From: an uncultured Mailhella sp.
Lineage (GTDB): Bacteria > Desulfobacterota > Desulfovibrionia > Desulfovibrionales > Desulfovibrionaceae
NCBI GenBank assembly: GCA_910579055.1
Contig: CAJTSU010000019.1
Location: forward strand, 11,976-34,125
Reading direction: 5' to 3'
Length of the DNA: 22,150 nt
Below, piece by piece: positions 9,103 to 15,913 of this stretch. The position numbers were made by a program, and so were the translations under genes. Numbering within the stretch: the first letter of the stretch is position 1; each line of letters begins with the position of its first letter. The notes below the pieces were generated by a model. That model worked only from the letters and a program-made list of their open reading frames with translations, ran no database searches and was not told where the DNA came from.

Positions 9103-9138
9103 GGGGCATAATCCTTGGCGTTATAAGGGGCTCAACCC

Positions 9139-10386
9139 TCAGTCTTCAAAGCGTTTGTAAACGATGCCGGCGTTGGTGCCGCCGAAGCCGAAAGCATTGA
9201 CCATGGCGTACTCGGGGTCAAGCTTCTGCGGGCCATTGCTCATGTAATTAAGATCGCATTCGGGATCCGGAGTTTCCAGATTGATCGTTCCGGGGACCAT
9301 GCCGCTTTGCAGCGCCAGCACGGTGAACACGCTGGCAGCGCCGCCTGCGGCGCCAAGCATGTGTCCGATCTGAGATTTGCTCGCGCAAACGGCAATATCA
9401 TACGCGTGTTCGCCGAACACTGTTTTAATGGCGCGGGTTTCCCCGGCGTCATTGGCGTGAGTCGAAGTGCCGTGAGCGCTGATATGGCTGATCTGTTCCG
9501 GAGCCAGATTTGCATCCTTCAGCGCCCTGCGCATAGCCGAGGCCGCTCCGGCTCCGGTTTCAAGCGGCGCAACCATATGGTAAGCGTCATCCGACGCGCC
9601 GAAGCCGACAATTTCCGCATAGATCTTCGCGCCGCGCGCCTTTGCGGATTCAAGACTTTCCAGCATCAGCATGGCCGCGCCCTCGCTCATGACAAAACCG
9701 GCCCTGGTAAGATCAAAGGGACGGGACGCCTTCTGGGGCGTGTCATCGTATTGCGTGCACAGCGCCTTCATGGAAGTGAAGCCGGAAATACCCATCGGGG
9801 TGATGGTGGCTTCCATTCCGCCGGTAATCACCGCTTCACAGCGCCCCAGCAGGATTTCGGAATACGCGTGCCCTATGGCGTGCAGAGAGGAGGCGCACGC
9901 GCTGGTCAACACCAGGTTCGGCCCCTTGGCCCCGGTATTGATGGCCACCTGGCCGGGAGCCATGTTGGAAATCAACATGGGGATAAAAAAGGGAGAAATC
10001 CTGGATGGCCCGGATTCCATAAGTTTGGAATGGAATACTTCGATAGTGTGCAGCCCGCCAAGCCCGACGCCAAGAATGACGCCGGTATTTTCAGCATTGT
10101 TTTCATCAATGCTGTATCCGGAATCCTTCATCAACTGCTCAGCACTGCAAACGGCAAACTGGACGAAACGATCCATGCGCCTGCAGAGTTTTGCGGGAAT
10201 GACTTCTTCCGGCTGAAAGCCCTTTACTTCCCCGGCAATATGCGTGTCATAACCGGTAGTATCGAAAAGGGTGATGCGATCAATCCCGGATTTTCCCGCC
10301 AACAGGGCTTCCCAACTGCTCGCGGCGTCAAGACCCAGCGGGGTGATGGCGGAAATGCCGGTGATGACGACACGTCTGCGTTCCAT
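9139..10386 (-). CDS. fabF: Beta-ketoacyl-ACP synthase II
   Basis: Elongating condensing enzyme of type II fatty acid synthesis. It decarboxylates malonyl-ACP and extends acyl-ACP by two carbons. The 415-residue protein has the thiolase fold with the nucleophile C164 in 'TSACASS', H305 in 'SAHGTSTHANDAGE', K337 in 'SKSQIGHMLGAAG' and H342, the complete Cys-His-His triad. The glycine-rich C-terminus 'NAFGFGGTNAG' is present. ATG at 10386 is chosen because AAGGAG precedes it by five bases and MERRRVVITG is the usual FabF opening. A start at 10482 would add 32 residues from the intergenic region. It lies downstream of acpP, separated by 152 bp that contain a hairpin. Confidence 0.98.
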   Translation of the reverse strand: MERRRVVITGISAITPLGLDAASSWEALLAGKSGIDRITLFDTTGYDTHIAGEVKGFQPEEVIPAKLCRRMDRFVQFAVCSAEQLMKDSGYSIDENNAENTGVILGVGLGGLHTIEVFHSKLMESGPSRISPFFIPMLISNMAPGQVAINTGAKGPNLVLTSACASSLHAIGHAYSEILLGRCEAVITGGMEATITPMGISGFTSMKALCTQYDDTPQKASRPFDLTRAGFVMSEGAAMLMLESLESAKARGAKIYAEIVGFGASDDAYHMVAPLETGAGAASAMRRALKDANLAPEQISHISAHGTSTHANDAGETRAIKTVFGEHAYDIAVCASKSQIGHMLGAAGGAASVFTVLALQSGMVPGTINLETPDPECDLNYMSNGPQKLDPEYAMVNAFGFGGTNAGIVYKRFED

Positions 10387-10391
10387 ATCTG

Positions 10392-10397
10392 CTCCTT
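10392..10397 (-). promoter_or_regulatory. Shine-Dalgarno of fabF, decides the start
   Basis: AAGGAG five bases before the ATG at 10386 rules out the longer reading frame from 10482. Confidence 0.7.
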
Positions 10398-10461
10398 GCT
10401 CACTCTGCCCGGGCACGCCCCGGAAAGGGATGTTTCGCCAAAAGAAAGCGGACGACCGCAC

Positions 10462-10492
10462 AGAAGAGGCTGCTTTGCACACAGGCTCTTCT
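10462..10492 (-). other. Hairpin in the acpP-fabF gap
   Basis: AGAAGAG (10462-10468) pairs with CTCTTCT (10486-10492). After one mismatch CTG pairs with CAG around a nine-base loop. It lies in the 152-bp gap between the acpP stop and fabF. No U-tract follows in the minus direction. An acpP 3'-end hairpin that partly terminates or stabilises the abundant acpP message is a reasonable guess. The rest of the gap shows no other gene. Confidence 0.45.
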
Positions 10493-10538
10493 CGGGGTGC
10501 AGGTCGCCCGCGAAACGGGGTTCAGCCGTGCCCCGCGC

Positions 10539-10772
10539 TTACTTTTGCTTGCTTTCGATATAGTTGACAGCGTCTTTGACCTTGAGAATCTTCTGAGCAT
10601 CTTCATCAGCGATTTCAACGCCGAACTCTTCTTCCATCGCCATGATGAGTTCCGTGAGGTCGAGGGAGTCCGCGCCGAGGTCTTCCACAAAGGAAGCTTC
10701 AGGTTTCACTTCTTCTTCCGACACGCCAAGCTGATCCTTAATGATCTGTTTGATTTTTTCTTCAACAGACAT
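10539..10772 (-). CDS. acpP: Acyl carrier protein
   Basis: Carries growing acyl chains on a phosphopantetheine arm for fatty acid synthesis. The 77-residue, highly acidic helical protein has the modified serine at 36 in 'LGADSLDLTEL', followed by the acidic recognition helix 'MAMEEEFGVEIADEDA'. Length and composition are textbook. GGAGG sits just upstream of the ATG. It is 30 bp downstream of fabG and 152 bp upstream of fabF, the usual fabG-acpP-fabF order. Confidence 0.99.
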   Translation of the reverse strand: MSVEEKIKQIIKDQLGVSEEEVKPEASFVEDLGADSLDLTELIMAMEEEFGVEIADEDAQKILKVKDAVNYIESKQK

Positions 10773-10802
10773 AATTCCTCCAAAAGGCCAAAGTTAGAGG
10801 GG

Positions 10803-11546
10803 TTAGCAGTAAAGGCCGCCATTGACGGCCAGTATCTGTCCGGTAATGTAGGACGCCTTGTCCGAGGCCAGAAAGGCCACGGCATCCGCAACGTCCTGCG
10901 CCGACCCGAGACGGCCAAGCGGAATCGCTTTGGCATAGGCGTCCCGAGACTCGTCGGAAAGCGCCGCAGTCATGTCCGTTTCGATAAAACCGGGCGCGAC
11001 CGCGTTGACGGTAATGGAACGCGGCGCAAGTTCCCTGGCGGCGGATTTCGTCATGCCGATAAGGCCCGCTTTGGCCGCGCTGTAGTTGATTTGTCCCGCA
11101 TTCCCCATTTGTCCGACCACCGACGAAATATTTACAATCCGGCCATGACGCTGTTTCGACATGATCTTGGCGGCCTCGCGCAGGCAGAGAAACGCCCCGC
11201 GCAGATTAACGCCCAGAACCCGGTCAAAATCTTCGTCCTTCATGCGAAGCATGAGGCCGTCCTTGGTGATGCCGGCGTTGTTGACAAGCACGGCGAGTTC
11301 GACCTTGTCGCGTACCTCGTCCCGGAAAAACGCGGAAACAGCATCGGAGTCACCGACATCCATCCGAAAGGCCCTGGCCCGGCCGCCCCTCTCTGTAATG
11401 GCGCGTACGGTCTGCTCAGCATCTTCCGGTTTGCTTACATAGGTCAGAAAAACCTGATGACCTGCCGCTGCCAGAGTATGGGCCACCGCGCGTCCAATGC
11501 CGCGCGAGCCTCCGGTAACAAGAGCCGTGGAAAGAAGTTCACTCAT
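10803..11546 (-). CDS. fabG: 3-oxoacyl-ACP reductase
   Basis: NADPH-dependent short-chain dehydrogenase that reduces 3-oxoacyl-ACP in each elongation cycle. The 247-residue Rossmann-fold protein has the cofactor loop TGGSRGIG (11-18), NNAG (89-92), the catalytic Ser in 'NISSVVGQ' (about 141-142) and Y155-K159 in 'YSAAK'. It ends with 'ASYITGQILAVNGG', the usual FabG C-terminus. GAGG lies about eight bases before the ATG. The adjacent fabH and acpP make FabG far more likely than another dehydrogenase. A promoter-like sequence lies just upstream. Confidence 0.97.
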   Translation of the reverse strand: MSELLSTALVTGGSRGIGRAVAHTLAAAGHQVFLTYVSKPEDAEQTVRAITERGGRARAFRMDVGDSDAVSAFFRDEVRDKVELAVLVNNAGITKDGLMLRMKDEDFDRVLGVNLRGAFLCLREAAKIMSKQRHGRIVNISSVVGQMGNAGQINYSAAKAGLIGMTKSAARELAPRSITVNAVAPGFIETDMTAALSDESRDAYAKAIPLGRLGSAQDVADAVAFLASDKASYITGQILAVNGGLYC

Positions 11547-11569
11547 ACTGCCAGCCTCACTGGGTAAAG

Positions 11570-11598
11570 ATACTACGGCTGAAGAAAAGAAATTTCAA
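11570..11598 (-). promoter_or_regulatory. Candidate internal sigma70 promoter before fabG
   Basis: TTGAAA (11593-11598) and TAGTAT (11570-11575) are separated by exactly 17 bases in the 68-bp fabH-fabG gap. They match the -35 and -10 consensus at five and four of six positions. The predicted start lies about 17 nt before the fabG ATG, leaving room for its Shine-Dalgarno sequence. It would allow extra expression of fabG-acpP-fabF from within the cluster. Confidence 0.45.
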
Positions 11599-11614
11599 TC
11601 GAAACAATGGGAAC

Positions 11615-12622
11615 CTACCCCAACAGGGCCGCGCCCCAGGTAATGCCGCCGCCGAATGTTGCCAGCAGAACCTTCATGCCGGGTTTCAGGCGGCCCTGAT
11701 TTCTCGCGTCATCCAGGGCAAGGGGAAGTGTGGCCGCAGAAGTGTTGGCGTAATTCTGGACATTAATAAAGACCTTGTCCTCGGCTATGCCCAGACGGCT
11801 GCCCACCGCCTCGATAATCCGCAGGTTGGCCTGGTGCGCGATGAACAAATCAATATCGTCCACGCCCATATTGTGACGTTCCAGCATGGACAGGCTTTCC
11901 GCCGTCATGCTGCGCACCGCATGCCGGAAAACTTCCCTGCCCTGCATGGTGAGAAAAAAGCTGTCGGGCAGCACATCGCCTTTTTTCACTTCCATGGCGG
12001 AACCGCCGCCCATGACAATGAGGTCATGCAGGGAGCCGTCCGCGCAACAGGTGGAATCGCAAACCCCCCACAGGCCGCCTTCCGATTGTCCTCGCAGTAC
12101 CACGGCCCCGGCGCCGTCGCCGAACAACACGCAGGTGCTGCGGTCGGAAAAGTCGATACGGCGGCTCAGCGCTTCCGCGCCGATGAGCAGCACAACGGCG
12201 TCAGGCCGCAACGCCGCAGCCGAGCGGGCCAATTCCAGGCCGTAAAGAAATCCCGAACACGCGGCGTTGAAATCCATGCACATGACGTGCGCCCCGCGCC
12301 CCCCTCCTCTGGAGGAGAGGCCCAGGCGGCCCGCAACGAGGCATGCCGTACTGGGGCACAAGTAGTCGGGGGAACAGGTGGCGACGAAAATATGGGTCAG
12401 CTCTTCGGCCGAAACTCCGGCCTCAGCCAGAGCCACACGGGCAGCCTCAACTGCCGCGTCAGACACATTGGTTCCACCGGCAAGGATATGCCGCCGGCTG
12501 ATGCCGGTGCGTGAGGTAATCCACTCGTCCGAAGTATCCACCAATTCCGCAAGATCATGATTGGTCAGAATGTTCGGGGGAACGTAACTGCCGAGGCCGC
12601 AGATATGGCAGGACTTGTTCAT
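11615..12622 (-). CDS. fabH: Beta-ketoacyl-ACP synthase III
   Basis: Initiates fatty acid synthesis by condensing acetyl-CoA (or another acyl-CoA) with malonyl-ACP. The 335-residue protein carries the catalytic triad: C122 in 'DFNAACSGF', H263 in 'IAHQANLRI' and N293 in 'NYANTSAAT'. It also has the N-terminal 'TSDEWITSRTGISRR' CoA-binding segment (30-44) and the closing 'LATFGGGITWGAALL'. A glycine-rich insertion, SSRGGGRG (about 103-110), sits before the catalytic strand. The ATG is six bases after the plsX stop with only a weak GAG upstream, so translation is probably coupled to plsX. Confidence 0.97.
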   Translation of the reverse strand: MNKSCHICGLGSYVPPNILTNHDLAELVDTSDEWITSRTGISRRHILAGGTNVSDAAVEAARVALAEAGVSAEELTHIFVATCSPDYLCPSTACLVAGRLGLSSRGGGRGAHVMCMDFNAACSGFLYGLELARSAAALRPDAVVLLIGAEALSRRIDFSDRSTCVLFGDGAGAVVLRGQSEGGLWGVCDSTCCADGSLHDLIVMGGGSAMEVKKGDVLPDSFFLTMQGREVFRHAVRSMTAESLSMLERHNMGVDDIDLFIAHQANLRIIEAVGSRLGIAEDKVFINVQNYANTSAATLPLALDDARNQGRLKPGMKVLLATFGGGITWGAALLG

Positions 12623-12628
12623 GAAAAC

Positions 12629-13675
12629 TCACACGGAGCGGGCATAGCGGGTCAATTCTTCGTTAGCGCTGATAGCGCTGACCAAACGCTCATGCGTGCC
12701 CTTTGTCACATAAGCGTGTGCCATGGTGGTCGCGCTGGTCAGCGCCTTCACATTGGAAGCGCCGTGGCAGACAATGGCTACCCCCTGCAAACCAAGCAGA
12801 GGAGCTCCGCCATATTCCGCGTAATCCACAACCCTGGCAAAGCTCTTGAAGGCTTTTTTGGCAAGGAACGTGCCAATCCTGGGCAGCAGGCCGGAATTGA
12901 GGAGTTCACGCTTGAGCACATGGGTCAGCGAAGAACCCAGCCCTTCGCTCAGCTTCAACGCCACATTTCCCACAAAGCCGTCACACACGACGACATCGAC
13001 ATTGCCGGTAAACAGATCCCGGCCTTCCACGTTGCCCAGAAACCTGATATCCTGCGCCAGCTTGAGCAAATCATAGCTGCTCTTGACCAGGGAATTTCCC
13101 TTCCCTTCCTCTTCACCGATACTCAAAATGCCCACGCGGGGAGTTTCATACCCGAGAATATCCTGTGCAAAGGTCGATCCCATCAGGGCAAACTGAAAAA
13201 TATGATACGGGCGGCACTCGACGTTCGCCCCCACATCAAGCAGAAGAACGGGCTTCTTTTCGGTGGGAAGAATAGTCGCCAGGGCAGGACGTTCAACTCC
13301 GGGAATACGCCCGAGAATGAACATGCCGCAAGCCACCGCCGCGCCGGAATGCCCCGCGCTGACAATGGCGTCGGCCTTGCCCTGTTTGACCAGACGACAG
13401 GCGACCTGAATGGAGGAATCCTTTTTGGTGCGCAGTATTTCAGAAGGCTTTTCGCACATTTCCACTATCTGGGAGGCGTGGACAATCTCGAAAAGCTCTT
13501 CATTGCGCTCCACAGCGGGAAGCGCGGCCAAGGCATCCTTAACCGCGCTTTCCTCACCGACCAGAAGCACTTTGGCCCCGCATTCACGAGCCGCCTGCAA
13601 AGCGCCGGGCACCACAACGGAAGGACCGAAATCCCCCCCCATGGCATCAATGGCGATGACAGACTTACTGTTCAT
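12629..13675 (-). CDS. plsX: Phosphate acyltransferase PlsX
   Basis: Converts acyl-ACP to acyl-phosphate, the donor used by PlsY in phosphatidic acid synthesis. It is a peripheral membrane-associated enzyme. The 348-residue protein begins 'IAIDAMGGDFGPSVVVPGA' and contains 'IVSAGHSGAAVACG' (near 104-117), 'LLLDVGANVECRP' and 'VVVCDGFVGNVALKLSEG', all PlsX signatures. Length is normal. Its ATG lies two bases after the rpmF TAG, and the sequence GAGCTGTAGGA spans the stop. The ribosome site therefore overlaps the end of rpmF and translation is likely coupled. The rpmF-plsX-fabH order is widely conserved. Confidence 0.98.
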   Translation of the reverse strand: MNSKSVIAIDAMGGDFGPSVVVPGALQAARECGAKVLLVGEESAVKDALAALPAVERNEELFEIVHASQIVEMCEKPSEILRTKKDSSIQVACRLVKQGKADAIVSAGHSGAAVACGMFILGRIPGVERPALATILPTEKKPVLLLDVGANVECRPYHIFQFALMGSTFAQDILGYETPRVGILSIGEEEGKGNSLVKSSYDLLKLAQDIRFLGNVEGRDLFTGNVDVVVCDGFVGNVALKLSEGLGSSLTHVLKRELLNSGLLPRIGTFLAKKAFKSFARVVDYAEYGGAPLLGLQGVAIVCHGASNVKALTSATTMAHAYVTKGTHERLVSAISANEELTRYARSV

Positions 13676-13677
13676 TC

Positions 13678-13860
13678 CTACAGCTCGTCAGTGGCGGCTT
13701 CCACCTGGCGGCCCTTGTATTGGCCGCACGAGGGGCAGACAGTATGAGGGGTGGTGGGGGCGCCGCAAGAGCAGTAAATGACGGTGGGCTTCGCCACACG
13801 ATCATGGGAACGACGCATACCCTTCTTGGAACGGGACTTTTTGTTTTGCTGAACAGCCAT
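13678..13860 (-). CDS. rpmF: Large ribosomal subunit protein bL32
   Basis: Small basic 50S ribosomal protein. The 60-residue product has the basic opening 'VQQNKKSRSKKGMRRSHD' and a zinc ribbon formed by C30, C32, C42 and C45 (CxC then CxxC). This is the zinc-binding form of bL32 rather than the cysteine-free one. AAGGAG lies seven bases before the ATG. It sits 23 bp after yceD and two bases before plsX, the standard arrangement. Confidence 0.98.
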   Translation of the reverse strand: MAVQQNKKSRSKKGMRRSHDRVAKPTVIYCSCGAPTTPHTVCPSCGQYKGRQVEAATDEL

Positions 13861-13883
13861 GTCAGTCTCCTTAGGATCAGGGC

Positions 13884-14444
13884 TCAGCCCTTCGTTTTTA
13901 CCTTGATATGTTTAAGCGCGGCAAGGCGGGGATCGCCTTCGCTCTCGCCACAGCCGCAGGGGCTGTCATTGAGGTTTTTGCCGCACGAGGGGCAGACGCC
14001 CTTGCAATCCCGCCGGCACAACGGTTTAACCGGCAGAGCAAGAGACAATTCTTCCCACAGCAAGCCCCCCAAATCCAGCATCGGAGCGCCTTCCCTGAAA
14101 AAAACAGCGCTCGATTCAGGAATTTTAAAATCCTCCCCTTCTTCGTCAGCCGGCGCTTTCCGTTCCGCAAGGTACGGCTCAAACTCGTCAAATGACTGCT
14201 CAACGACGATGTGGGCATCTTCGGCACAACGGTTGCACGGAACCACAAGCTCTCCCGAAAGACTCCCGCGCACAAGGCACCCGTCGGCCTGCGGGAGCAG
14301 AAATACTTCCGCGCACAGGGGGCTTGCCATACGAAATTTCAACCCGAATTCGCGCATGGGGTCTACCCAAAGAGACTGATCGTCGATCACCAGACGCGTC
14401 CCTCCGGGCGAGATTTCGTTCAATGCTATGTGCAGTTCCGTCAT
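13884..14444 (-). CDS. yceD: YceD/DUF177 family protein
   Basis: Member of the DUF177 family, almost always encoded just before rpmF and implicated in large-ribosomal-subunit/23S rRNA biogenesis. The exact activity is not settled. The 186-residue protein has 'LVVPCNRCAE' (CxxC) in the middle, an acidic stretch 'ADEEGEDFKIPES', and the C-terminal signature 'PLCRRDCKGVCPSCGKNLN' followed by CGC, a cysteine-rich probable metal site. The ATG at 14444 is chosen because AGGAG lies five bases upstream. The GTG at 14450 overlaps that site. It is the first gene of the long cluster and has a promoter-like sequence upstream. Confidence 0.92.
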   Translation of the reverse strand: MTELHIALNEISPGGTRLVIDDQSLWVDPMREFGLKFRMASPLCAEVFLLPQADGCLVRGSLSGELVVPCNRCAEDAHIVVEQSFDEFEPYLAERKAPADEEGEDFKIPESSAVFFREGAPMLDLGGLLWEELSLALPVKPLCRRDCKGVCPSCGKNLNDSPCGCGESEGDPRLAALKHIKVKTKG

Positions 14445-14449
14445 GACCA

Positions 14450-14454
14450 CTCCT
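14450..14454 (-). promoter_or_regulatory. Shine-Dalgarno of yceD, decides the start
   Basis: AGGAG five bases before ATG 14444. The GTG at 14450 shares bases with it and so cannot be served by it. Confidence 0.6.
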
Positions 14455-14499
14455 GATGCCCTTCAGCCGGTCGGCAGGAAAGGACTTAAAGAACGAGAA

Positions 14500-14528
14500 A
14501 GCCTATAGACTCATGCCCGGGATGTCAA
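14500..14528 (-). promoter_or_regulatory. Probable sigma70 promoter of the yceD-rpmF-fab-rib cluster
   Basis: A perfect TTGACA (14523-14528) is followed after 17 bases by TAGGCT (14500-14505). With a 15-base spacer the alternative -10 is TATAGG (14502-14507). The predicted start would lie about 50 nt before yceD. It is in the right place and direction to drive the whole cluster. Confidence 0.55.
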
Positions 14529-14540
14529 GAAAATTGCCGA

Positions 14541-14570
14541 AAAGGCATGCATCCACGGCCAGCTCGCTTG
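14541..14570. repeat. Short dispersed repeat, copy 1
   Basis: AAAGGCA followed by ATCCACGGC and GCTTG words matches 22118-22150 at 17 of the last 20 bases, with the AAAGGCA word three bases further away there. Both copies are intergenic. Marginal on its own. Confidence 0.3.
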
Positions 14571-14640
14571 CGCCTCCGGCGGTCAAGGGCAGTTTCAACA
14601 CTATCTCTGCAACAAAGCAGCCCAAAAAGGGGAAAGCATC

Positions 14641-14721
14641 TCCCGGACAGACGCATCCCGTGTGCCGACATGTGGAAACTGCTGCTCCAGACAACGCTCT
14701 TGTATACGCGTCTGCCCGGGA
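14641..14721 (-). terminator. Long inverted repeat after the aminotransferase; terminator or structured RNA element
   Basis: Two 14-base arms (14641-14654 and 14708-14721) are complementary except at one position. In minus-strand RNA that position is a G-U wobble, so all 14 pairs can form. In plus-strand RNA it would be A-C. The arms enclose 53 bases. The upstream arm starts one base after the aminotransferase stop. About a dozen bases beyond the second arm lies CCCCTTTTT, so a terminator is plausible, though the loop is unusually long. The remaining part of the 14445-14722 gap holds the yceD promoter and no supported gene. Confidence 0.5.
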
Positions 14722-14722
14722 C

Positions 14723-15913
14723 TCATCCTCTCATCGCTCTGGCAAATCCCTCGCGGGAGCGGGCAATCACCGCATCAGGCACGGCAAAGGACAAGCGAAA
14801 ATGACCGGGGCCGCCAAAACCGGTTCCGGGCACAGCAAGCACGAGCTGCTCCTTGAGACGCTCGACAAACGCCTGGTCATCTCCGCCCGGCGCTTTCGGG
14901 AAAAAGTAGAACGTCCCCTTGGGCAACTGAAACTCGTATCCGGCCTCGGTCAAAATCTCAGCCAGCATGTCCCTGCGTTTTTTGTAAACGGCAAGAGCCT
15001 CGTCGGTGGAACTTCCAAGCGCGGCAGCCATCAGATACTGCCCCACCACCGGAGGATTGACATAGCCCAGTGTGCGATTGGAAAGAACAAGGCCCGCCAT
15101 GAGGGTTTCCCGCTCTTCCAGGCGAGGTGAAACGGCGATGTACCCCACACGCTCCCCGGCCAGGCCATAATTTTTGGAGAAGGAGCTCACCACAACGGCG
15201 TACGGAGAAAGCGGCAGTACGGGCGGAACTTCGCAGCCGTCATACACAAGAAAACGGTACGGCTCATCGGAAACAAGATAGATGGGGCGGCCATGGCGGC
15301 GGCCTCCCGCTTCCAGCGTTTCGGCCAGCCTTTGCATGTCCTCGGCGCTGTAGACCGCGCCGGAAGGATTATTCGGGGAGTTGACGATGAGCGCACGCGT
15401 CTTCGGCGTGATGGCGGCGGCCACGGCTTCGATATCAGGGCCGAAATCGTCCTTGCGGCACGGCACTGTTTTCAGCACGCCGCCGTGGTTGGAGGCATAA
15501 AAGCCATATTCCACAAAATACGGAGCAATGGCCAGAACCTCATCCCCGGGTTCCAGTACGGTATGGAAAAATGAATTCAGGGCCCCGGCGGCGCCGCAGC
15601 TCAACATGACTTCACGACGCGTCAGATTTACCATTTGCTGCTCGCTCAGCCACGCCGCGAGCTTATCCAGAGCCCAGGCGAACCCGCCGTTGGACATATA
15701 CCCCAGGCTGCCCGGCTCACGGGACTTGACCGCCAAAACCCGGAATTCTTCAGACACTTCCACGGGCGGCGCGAGATCCGGGTTGCCAAGGCTGAAATCA
15801 CACACGGCGTCCTCGCCGAACTTCTTCCTGAGTTCATTGCCCGCTTCAAACATGCGGCGGATCATCGAGCCCCCCGCAATACTTTTGGCCATTTGTGCCG
15901 AAACCACATTCAT
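14723..15913 (-). CDS. PLP-dependent class I/II aminotransferase
   Basis: Fold-type I aminotransferase of the AspC-like group. The amino donor and acceptor cannot be told from the sequence. The 396-residue protein has 'CDFSLGNPDLAPP' (38-50), 'GAAGALNSFFHTVLEPGDEVL' for cofactor phosphate contacts (108-127), 'NSPNNPSG' (178-185), 'SDEPYR' with Asp216 and Tyr219, the Schiff-base Lys247 in 'SSFSKNYGLAGERVGY', and a late 'FRLSFAV' containing the expected substrate-carboxylate arginine. Length is normal. The ATG at 15913 has AAGGAG seven bases upstream and overlaps the stop of the DUF523-CbiK gene by four bases (ATGA), so the two are translationally coupled. A TTG six bases earlier lies too close to that ribosome site. 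Confidence 0.92.
   Translation of the reverse strand: MNVVSAQMAKSIAGGSMIRRMFEAGNELRKKFGEDAVCDFSLGNPDLAPPVEVSEEFRVLAVKSREPGSLGYMSNGGFAWALDKLAAWLSEQQMVNLTRREVMLSCGAAGALNSFFHTVLEPGDEVLAIAPYFVEYGFYASNHGGVLKTVPCRKDDFGPDIEAVAAAITPKTRALIVNSPNNPSGAVYSAEDMQRLAETLEAGGRRHGRPIYLVSDEPYRFLVYDGCEVPPVLPLSPYAVVVSSFSKNYGLAGERVGYIAVSPRLEERETLMAGLVLSNRTLGYVNPPVVGQYLMAAALGSSTDEALAVYKKRRDMLAEILTEAGYEFQLPKGTFYFFPKAPGGDDQAFVERLKEQLVLAVPGTGFGGPGHFRLSFAVPDAVIARSREGFARAMRG

Noticed and set aside
9103..9138. Promoter before glyA (TTGAAG-18-TATAAC)
   Set aside because: The predicted start would fall inside the glyA Shine-Dalgarno sequence, leaving no usable leader.
9307..10563. A 418-codon plus-strand frame opposite fabF
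   Set aside because: Shadow of fabF, which has a complete catalytic triad. No motif or start signal on the plus strand.
14503..14694. A 63-codon minus-strand frame between the aminotransferase and yceD
   Set aside because: No ribosome site. It overlaps both the inverted repeat and the promoter and does not resemble bL28, the protein I looked for there.
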